DNA from: Sergeia podlipaevii
Lineage: Eukaryota > Euglenozoa > Kinetoplastea > Trypanosomatida > Trypanosomatidae
Direction: 5' to 3'
DNA: 55,947 nt
Assembly (NCBI GenBank): GCA_030849805.1
Contig: JASANZ010002154.1
Location: 1 to 55,947 of the forward strand
The notes under the pieces were generated by a model. The model was given only the letters and a program-made list of their open reading frames with translations, was not told the DNA's origin and searched no databases. This document shows positions 38,101 to 45,486 of the stretch, piece after piece (the first letter of the stretch is position 1; each line of letters starts with the position of its first letter). Made by a program: the position numbers and the translations under genes.

Positions 38101-39416
38101 TGCTCAACGAGAGCCCATTGGCAGTGCAGCACGCAGTGTTAAAGTTCTTGCAGTCGGCTGTCGCGATTCGCGCGCTGCTGAGTCAGTTTCTTGACTGTGG
38201 TTTGTACGTGTTTGTCATCAATCTCTTTGCCACTTCTCAGCAGCAGGAGATTAAAGAGGACTCATGTGTAGTGATTGCCAAGGCGGCGGCAGACAAGCTG
38301 GTCGGTCCCAAGGTGACACTTCACTGCTCTCGATTGCTGCCAGATGTGGTGGTGGAGGCTATGAAGGAGAACCCACCACACGCCTGCCAGCTACTCGACA
38401 CGTTTCAGGAAAATCCAGAGCTGATCTGGCGGCGTCAGGACAAGGAGGCGCTTCTGACGCTGCTGGACACCTGCTGTAAGGAGGTGGTGGACTTACTTTG
38501 CAAGGGCCCCTGCGCAACGTACAAGCTGCCAGACTCTGTCGATCGTGACGGCCTTGTTACTAGCGGCACAAACCATAAGCAGCGCATGGTACAGGTTGGA
38601 GGTGTGTATCTGGCGTTGTATCTAGAACAGCCTGGGTGGGCAGTGCGGAAGCCGAAAAAGTTTCTACTGGCGCTTCTGCAACGCTACGCTAATGAGTGCA
38701 TTGCTCTATCTTCGTCTCCAAGCGGTGAGGAAGAGACGGGGGTTAATGAGCAAGTGATCGATCTGATTGTTAGATCCGCTATCCGATTACTTTCTTGTTC
38801 TCCGGCGCTACGTGATACTATCGTTGAATTCGGATATGCTCACAAGATACTCGATTTGGTGCGCTCCAAAACACTTGTTGTGGCGGTGTCGGCGATGCAG
38901 TGGGTGAATGAAATGATGTCCTCAAGCGTGTGTGTGAATTCTCTTGCGCAGAGCGACATGTTACGCCCTCTCATTGACTTTCTTAAGGATCACCCAGCTC
39001 AGCTGCCACTTGTCATGGACACATTGGAGCGAATATTTTCCCACACGACACCTACCTGTGCGAGCGCGGTGATGCATCAGACGGTACTTCAGCTGCTCCC
39101 TGAGCACCTCCTGCAGCTACTTGAGTCTGGTATACCTGTGGAGCAAACTGACCAGACCCCAGCCGCGTTGCGAGCACTTGTTATTAAGGTGATAAAGTCG
39201 ATGCTAGCAGTGCCAGAAACGGCTTACAGGTCTCATATTGAAGCGCTGCTTCGCCAAAGCACCGTGTGGGGCAAGTACAAGGACCAGAGCCACGAGATGT
39301 TTCTCACACAAGGACCGAATGATCACTTCCTTACCTCGGGGCCTTCACAAGCGGTGCGGTCACTGCTCGATGCGCCTGAGCCTAGGACAGATAACAAGCC
39401 TCCACCACTGGAGTGA
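32115..39416 (+). CDS. RME8: RME-8 / DNAJC13 endosomal DnaJ co-chaperone
   Basis: The first ATG gives 2433 aa, close to the roughly 2200-2500 aa usual for RME-8. The N-terminus has a PH-like unit ([21 protein letters not shown]) that in animals binds PI3P on early endosomes. Then come long armadillo-like helices, a GYF-2 type domain (about 1062-1115, [47 protein letters not shown]), and a J domain with the HPD motif at 1438-1440 ([33 protein letters not shown]). Four IWN-type repeats are readable at about 826 (IWN), 1289 (IWG), 1828 (IWN) and 2104 (IWR), with the J domain between the second and third as in RME-8. The family recruits Hsc70 to endosomes, acts with the retromer/WASH system and controls clathrin. 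Trypanosomatids have intense flagellar-pocket endocytosis, so this role fits. Confidence 0.95.
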   Translation: [2433 protein letters not shown]

Positions 39417-40059
39417 TAAATATACTTAAGAAGCCTATATCTGTTTCTTGTATTTTTTTCCCCCGTTTCCTCCGCTTTCGAATCCTTTTTTTTTATTTAT
39501 TGCTTTGTGGGACGACTGTTACGGTTCCCTGCATGCGTGCATGCTTTTGTGATGATTTACTACACGTTTGGCAGAGGTAAATGCAGGTTTTGGGATAAAG
39601 AAACATCACATTTTGTTCTGTGAAGTGCTGGCGTCACTGAAAGGTATGCGTACATCAATTTGCTAATTAGGAAGTGAATATCTTCACAGAAATTGCTTTA
39701 TAGATACATTTTTTTGATCATTAAAGGAAAGAGAAATCCAATGAGATGACTATATCATTGCTAATTCATAAATACTGTTGTTTCCATCCTTTCTATGTTG
39801 TTACATCTCTATTCTTTTTTTTTTTTGATTTTCTCTTTTTATTGTTTTTGCAAACACACCATTTGAAACCGTAAACTTTAAAAATGTACTCGAGAAAAAA
39901 AAGCAATTTGAACTCGCCAGTAAGCTCTCTATTTTTCAGCCCTTACCTTCTTTCTTCAAAGCTACCCATTTTCAAAGAAAAAAAGAAGGGAAAAAATCTG
40001 CAGTACCCCTCGCACCTCAGTACAACTTACGTCTTTAAGCAAGCAACAAAGTCAAAACG
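39417..40059. other. Intergenic region upstream of first CCCH gene
   Basis: No separate gene is supported. A T tract lies at about 39808-39850, and a tract ending in AG at 39938-39939 or 39960-39961 is the likely acceptor. An ATG at 39884 opens a 97-codon frame overlapping the CCCH start in another frame. It would act as an upstream ORF only if splicing occurs before it. The 12-mer CCCTCGCACCTC at 40007-40018 recurs upstream of the second CCCH gene. Confidence 0.5.
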
Positions 40060-40530
40060 ATGGAAACCCCTGCCAGTCCTGTCTACTCTGAGAACAGCAT
40101 CAGTTTTTCTTCTCGCGCTACCCTCAGCCGCAAGATCGATAGCACGAAGCTCAAGACCCGCACCTGCCGCTATGTGAGCGCCAAGCTATGCCCCTATGGC
40201 AGCAACTGCGCCTTTGTGCACACCGGTGAGGAGCGTCAGTTACGCGTGCTCGAGCCTTCTTCTCCATCTACAGGTATGACAAACAATGCATCTTTTAGCT
40301 CCGAGAGCCGCCCCCGCCGGGGCTTCTCCCAGCTTGATGTTTCATTGTTTGAGGAGACACACAACTATCCTAGTGATGCCTTTGAGAGTACTCCTCCCCC
40401 TCCTTCCTATAATGAGGTTGTCCAGGAGGATTTTGGTGTGGTGCCTACTGAGTACATGTGCCCTCCTGCGTATCCCACCCGCTACCGCCACGACCCTTAC
40501 AGCTTTACTGGCGTTTTCTTTGAGGAATAA
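40060..40530 (+). CDS. Small CCCH zinc-finger protein A (ZFP-type)
   Basis: The frame has 156 aa from ATG 40060. It carries one CCCH finger (Cys36, Cys44, Cys50, His54) with spacing C-x7-C-x5-C-x3-H, one residue shorter in the first loop than usual. It is preceded by KIDSTKLKTRTC, a lead-in shared by all three CCCH proteins here. Downstream are a PPPPSY motif (a PPxY-type ligand for WW domains), PPAY, and a C-terminal RYRHDPYSF box. Small CCCH proteins of this kind in trypanosomes (ZFP1/ZFP2/ZFP3) bind mRNA, associate with each other through WW and PPxY contacts, and regulate life-cycle differentiation. No WW domain is present here, so this would be the PPxY partner, most like ZFP1-type. Ser-rich remainder, probably disordered. 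Exact orthology is uncertain. Confidence 0.85.
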   Translation: METPASPVYSENSISFSSRATLSRKIDSTKLKTRTCRYVSAKLCPYGSNCAFVHTGEERQLRVLEPSSPSTGMTNNASFSSESRPRRGFSQLDVSLFEETHNYPSDAFESTPPPPSYNEVVQEDFGVVPTEYMCPPAYPTRYRHDPYSFTGVFFEE

Positions 40531-41521
40531 GAACAAGTTTATCATCAATATGTTTTTTTTTAACTATTTTTCTGCTTTTTTTTTGTCGTTTGCCTTGACT
40601 TCTTTTGTTGTGTGTTTGTTACTTTTTTTATTGCTATGGTTATGACTGACGTTATAAAATATATGATTCTAACACAGATGCAGTGAGGAGAAAAAAAGAA
40701 ATGATGAACAAGGAAAAGCAACGGAAAGAAAACATTCACCGTTGACATTTCTCACGATAACCTTTGCGCCGTTAACAAAATGTTTGCGTTTTTTTTTTTC
40801 TCTGAATTTTTCTGAGACTCATATACCCTTTGTAGTCTTTGATGTACTTCAGTGGCGCATATCATATGTATTTGCTTTCAGGCGCAAAGAAAAGTCGGGG
40901 ATATGTCCAGTTGATGATATCTTTTTCACTCTTCTTATGAAGCTTTAATATTTTTGTTATTAAACTGCCTTTTTTTTTTTCTTTTATGACTCCGTGAAGA
41001 AGGAGAATAGGATGCAAAAAGGGTTTTTGCTGTCCTCTATTCATTTTTCCCTTTTTTTCTAATTTTTCTTCTTCTTTCCCCTTTTTTAAAAATTCAAATT
41101 CTCAATTGTTTTTGCTTTAGCTTGTACGGTTGTTGATGGATGCTTCTATATTTTTCAACACGGGGATTGTGTACTTTTTTTTTGACCTTTCTACCTCTTT
41201 TGTTTCACATGTTCTTTATCTGATCATGGAGAAGACCTCCATGTGCGTTTACACATCATTATATACAACCACTGTTTTTGTTGTTGTTTTCTCCCGGAAC
41301 TGTTGATGTAAGGCATCTCTCCGCAGGTCAAGTTTTTATTTTTTAAAAAAATCGAGAATGCAGAGGGGGAAAAGGACGAAAGAACAAGTCGCACATTACA
41401 ATTTTGATTCTCTTTACCTCCACAGTGCGCATATCTGCAGGAAACTGGGAGTGATAAAGAGCTGGGTTGCGCACGTTCTTATCAGCGTAGTATATATGTA
41501 TGAAGTGCGCTGTCATTCTGG

Positions 41522-41561
<40 letters not shown>

Positions 41562-43570
41562 GAGAAAAATGTACATTTCTCGCGGGCTGCTATTTGAAGA
41601 GAAAAAAAAACTTTTTTTTGCTGTACGCGTGTATGGGCAGTTAAAGTCCTTACTTTATTTATTTATCTTTTCACGTTTTTTTTTTTAAAAAGAAACTTTT
41701 TTTCTTCTTCTTTTTCCTGTTGAAGTTTTATTGTGGTCTCAGAGTTGCATTTTGCTCACGTTTAGGATAATGCAAGGAGTTGTGTCCGCGACGGTGAGGT
41801 TGGGAAGGCAAAAGGGCCGCTCCTCCATGCGTCGGTGCTCTGTGCACATATGTACGCGTGTTCTCGTACGGTTACACACACTTTTGTGAGGCTCACAAAT
41901 GTTTTTTTTTATTTAATTTTATTTGTTGGTTGATATATTGGTATCGCTAAGATGAAACGAAAGAATGTGTTCTTTCTTTTTTTTTTTTTAGTGAAATAAT
42001 ATTACAATATATACAAACAAAGAAAAGAAATGGAATCAAACTTAACAGTAAATCGTCGCTATGTTGCTTGCTATATGCTGCTTTTTTTTTTTGCCTTTTC
42101 TCTTTCGAGAAGAAGTAGTAGGGGTGCATATGAATAGAATGAGAGAGTATTAGCGTAGCATCAAAGAAAGATGGAATGCGAGTACTGTCGCAAGTGGCGT
42201 TTGAGTAAACGACATTCATTGAAGAAAAGAAGAGAAAATAAGCATGAAACGGGGCATGAATACGCTGTTGTATATCTTTGTTTCTTGTATTGCTCCCCTT
42301 TTTTTATTTGGATAGGAGTTTTTTTTTTTTTGCGTCACCAGGTTTTTCTTTTTTTTTTTAGTGGACAAATATTCAGTTATTATTATTGTAGTTAGCACTT
42401 TACGTTGTTTTTTTTTCGAGTGTAATGAAACGTGCCTTTGGGCAGTGTCGTTATGACTCGTTGTCTTTCGACATCACCATTGCGGTTAACAGATTTTTTT
42501 TCTCTGTTTTTATATATATTTATATATGCTACTTTCGCTTTTTTTAATATATATATATTCGCTATGGAGCAATATGAATGACGATCGATGAGTATTTCTC
42601 TGTCTTCCTCTGCGTATATATATACGAAGGACAGACAGTGATAATACTCAAATAGCTGAAATCGTATATGCGTGTATGTGTGTTTGAGTGCTTGATCGTG
42701 CTCTGAAAGCAAGTGTGTTTTTTATCATTATTACCTTTTTTATTATTTTCCTATTTTGAAGTGTATATACTTTCACTTTTTTTCTGAAATCCTCCGTTTT
42801 TTCTGATAAATGGTGCTCCTTCTCTTTTTTCAAAAAAGAATTCTCTTTTGTTCTCTGGCGCAGTTGTTCTGGTTCTTTTATTATTATTGTCTGCCGAGAA
42901 GCAAAAGAGAGAGATAGAGAAAGAGAGAGAGAGAGTTACATTTATTGTGAACAGCTGTTACGTCTATTTGGGTACCACATCCACCCATTGTGGATTTTTA
43001 TGACACTATTATTGCCCGTGTGCCTCAGCGTTCGTTAGCGAGTCTGCACGTGTATATATGTGTGGAATAGTAGTGGAAACGTTCTTTCCTTTTCTCTTTT
43101 TTTTCAAGAATAGTTCCAGTTCAATATATATGACTGCTCTTGGAAGTTGGAAAATTGTGAACTTACCAGACCCTTAGGATCATGCGGATAAAGAAAAGAA
43201 AAAGCATATATCTCACTATAACCTGTTACAAACTGGATATAACAAGCGGGTGGCAATTGATGCATTTCCTTGTACGTATGTGTCACTTGCTGATTCACTT
43301 TTTTTTTTACCTTTTGCATTCCTGAGTTCCGCCTTCTCATTGACAGACTTCATCTTTTTTTTTCTCTGTGTGTCATCATCTGCTATTCCTCTCTCTTTAT
43401 TTTTCTCTCTATTATTATCATTTATACTTACAGCTTCCTTCGTTGTTTGTAGATATCCGCATTCTTACAAACATCCCTCGCACCTCTCTCCCTCTCTTTC
43501 TCGCGCGCGCGCAAAAAGAAAAAAAAGCACGTCTGAACGACTCTTCCGCTGTTTCATACAGTTTTTCATC
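40531..43570. other. 3.0-kb gene-free stretch between CCCH genes A and B
   Basis: No convincing coding frame occurs; the short ones are T-run or repeat translations. It is very AT-rich with TATTTTTT-like runs. It contains a compound (TA)n(GA)n at 41521-41562, a GA-rich tract at about 42907-42935, and several (TA)n blocks (42511-42527, 42546-42559). Because trypanosomatid genes are normally spaced more closely, most of this is probably the 3' UTR of gene A. Near gene B a pyrimidine tract (about 43482-43503) precedes AG at 43517-43518, a candidate acceptor giving a 52-nt 5' UTR. Confidence 0.5.
41521..41562. repeat. Compound microsatellite (TA)n(GA)n
   Basis: About ten TA units run directly into about ten GA units. 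It lies in the presumed 3' UTR of CCCH gene A. Confidence 0.9.
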
Positions 43571-44053
43571 ATGCAGATGCCTGTCAGCCCCATATCTTTT
43601 TCTAAGTCTCCCCTTGCGTTTTCCAGTGCCCCAAGACGCCGTGGCAACAAGATTGACTACAGTAAGGCCAAGACGAAGATGTGTCGCAACTTTCTGAGAG
43701 GCATTCCATGCCCCTTTGAGGATCAGTGCGCATTTCTGCATGGAAAGGAGGAGGAGATGCTTTCCAGTACGAATGTGTGCTCCCCACTATCTATGACGAA
43801 GGAAAGCGAATCTATCAGCTCCCTTCCCTCTTCCCATCAGCACGTCAACCGATGCGGTGTAGAGAGCTATTTTGCTGTGGATTCTGACAGTATCTTGAGC
43901 AGCGACTACACTGCTCCACCCCCTCCTGCGTACGCCGATGCCATTCGCGACGAGATTGGAGCCAACACTGATTCATACCTCCTTCCCCCTGCTTATTCTC
44001 GCCGCTACCGCCACGACCCTTACAGTTTTGTCTGCCTCGCTTTCCAGGAGTAA
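43571..44053 (+). CDS. Small CCCH zinc-finger protein B (ZFP-type)
   Basis: I start at ATG 43571, 52 nt after an AG acceptor; the longer open frame from 43250 is a GTG opening through a pyrimidine-rich leader. The protein has 160 aa. The finger has Cys38, Cys47, Cys53 and His57 with the standard C-x8-C-x5-C-x3-H spacing (MCRNFLRGIPCPFEDQCAFLH), preceded by KIDYSKAKTKMC. A PPPPAY motif, LPPAY and the C-terminal RYRHDPYSF box match protein A in order. It is clearly a paralogue of A from tandem duplication, with the finger diverged and the C-terminal box conserved even at nucleotide level. Expected role: mRNA-binding regulator of stage-specific expression, probably interacting with a WW-domain ZFP partner encoded elsewhere. 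Exact orthology is not assigned. Confidence 0.85.
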   Translation: MQMPVSPISFSKSPLAFSSAPRRRGNKIDYSKAKTKMCRNFLRGIPCPFEDQCAFLHGKEEEMLSSTNVCSPLSMTKESESISSLPSSHQHVNRCGVESYFAVDSDSILSSDYTAPPPPAYADAIRDEIGANTDSYLLPPAYSRRYRHDPYSFVCLAFQE

Positions 44054-45126
44054 ATCTACTGCTTATTGATTGTTTCTTTTTTTCTTATATATAACTATTA
44101 TTATGAGCTTTGCGACTACACTTCAGCTCTCGTCGTGTTTCACTTTAGGAAGAGTCTTCCTCTTACCTTCTGTTCTTGTTGTTTTTTTTTTTTCTACTTG
44201 TTAACCATTTTTTATCACTATTCATTTTGGGTTACTTATTTAGTGTTTCATCTGCTGCATTAATCAATAACACCGTATAATAGGAAAATAATAATAATAA
44301 TAATATATACATATATATATATATATGAAAAACAGTTGATTGGTTTTTCTAACCCCCTCCCTCTCTTTACTTTATATATATATATATATATGGGATATAT
44401 GTGTGCATATGTGTATGTGCCATGGTAATTGCTTTTTAAAAACTAGATGAGTTTGCGTGCTTTGTAGGTATTTGTATTGATTTTTTTCAAACTCTTTTAA
44501 GGTATCTCTGTACAACGAAGGCATTATTGTTTGTCAGTCATGAGCCCATTATCTGTTTTTTCTTTGTTGTTGTTGTTGCTTTCTTCTTTAAAAGAATACG
44601 TTCGTTGTCACATATGCTCTGCGCACATACACCTAAAAGAAAAAGGGAGAGTATTATAAGGTATGTGAAGTGCAAGCATATGTGCGCTGGCGCCCTTTGT
44701 AAATGAATTCCACAGTACACACTTGATGCATGAGTCTCTAGGATAGCTGAGAAGAGAACGTGCTTGACTCTAGCGGCAAGCAAAAAGGAAGAAAAAAGAA
44801 GAAGAAGAAAAAAATGAAATCGCAAATGAAATGTAGGCGGAAACGACTAGCAGAAATAGCGCGCGGCTAATCGCGTTATATATATGTTAATCCGTCATCA
44901 GTGCTGAATAAAGGGACACATAACATAAAGCGTTTAAAGAGGACATATTATGATGTCTTTCTCCGTCCTCTCTTTTGTCATGAAGGTGCGTACGTGAAGA
45001 CAATTGGATTTGTATCGTACATGGGATAGAAAGAGAGAAGTGAGTGCCAACTGCCTTCATGATTTGGAGCGATTAATTTTTTTTACTAGTAGGATTGCTT
45101 TGAATTTGTGGACTTTCTTATTATTA

Positions 45127-45148
45127 TTATTTATTTATTTATTTATAT
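45127..45148 (+). promoter_or_regulatory. AU-rich element-like run of overlapping ATTTA
   Basis: Four overlapping ATTTA pentamers occur in tandem in the presumed 3' UTR of CCCH gene B. AU-rich elements control mRNA stability in trypanosomes as elsewhere. Chance in AT-rich DNA is possible. Confidence 0.3.
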
Positions 45149-45413
45149 ACGCAGCGGATACTTTGCTCTCATCTCTTGCAAAAGTATCGAGTGTTTCTCT
45201 CCTTTTTTATTGTTTTTGTTGTTCTTGTTTGCTTTATATATCCCCTCTTTATTCCCCTCTTGTACGCCAATATGATACATATATATATATATATAGATGT
45301 TTGCCTCCTCTTCCTTTCCTCAAGGCGTACGCATGTTTATTTTCGTGCTTATTTTCCTTTTTTTTTTTAGGAGGGGGGGGGGGCAATATTTATGTGGTGA
45401 ATTTACTTCAGAT

Positions 45414-45486
45414 TGCAAAGTTTTTTTTTGGTCTGTGTGTGTGTGNTGCAAAGTTTTTTTTTGGTCTGTGTGTGTGTGTGTGTGTG
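45414..45486. other. Assembly join: single N flanked by duplicated sequence
   Basis: The single N is at 45446. The sequence from 45414 to 45445 (TGCAAAG, T run, GGTCTG, GT run) is repeated right after the N from 45447. This is what results when two contig ends that overlap are joined by a placeholder rather than merged. The true locus probably has one copy. Confidence 0.85.

Noticed and set aside
39884..40177. 97-codon frame overlapping CCCH gene A start
   Set aside because: Low-complexity Lys/Ser/Phe translation in another frame, with likely splice acceptors downstream of its ATG; at most an upstream ORF.
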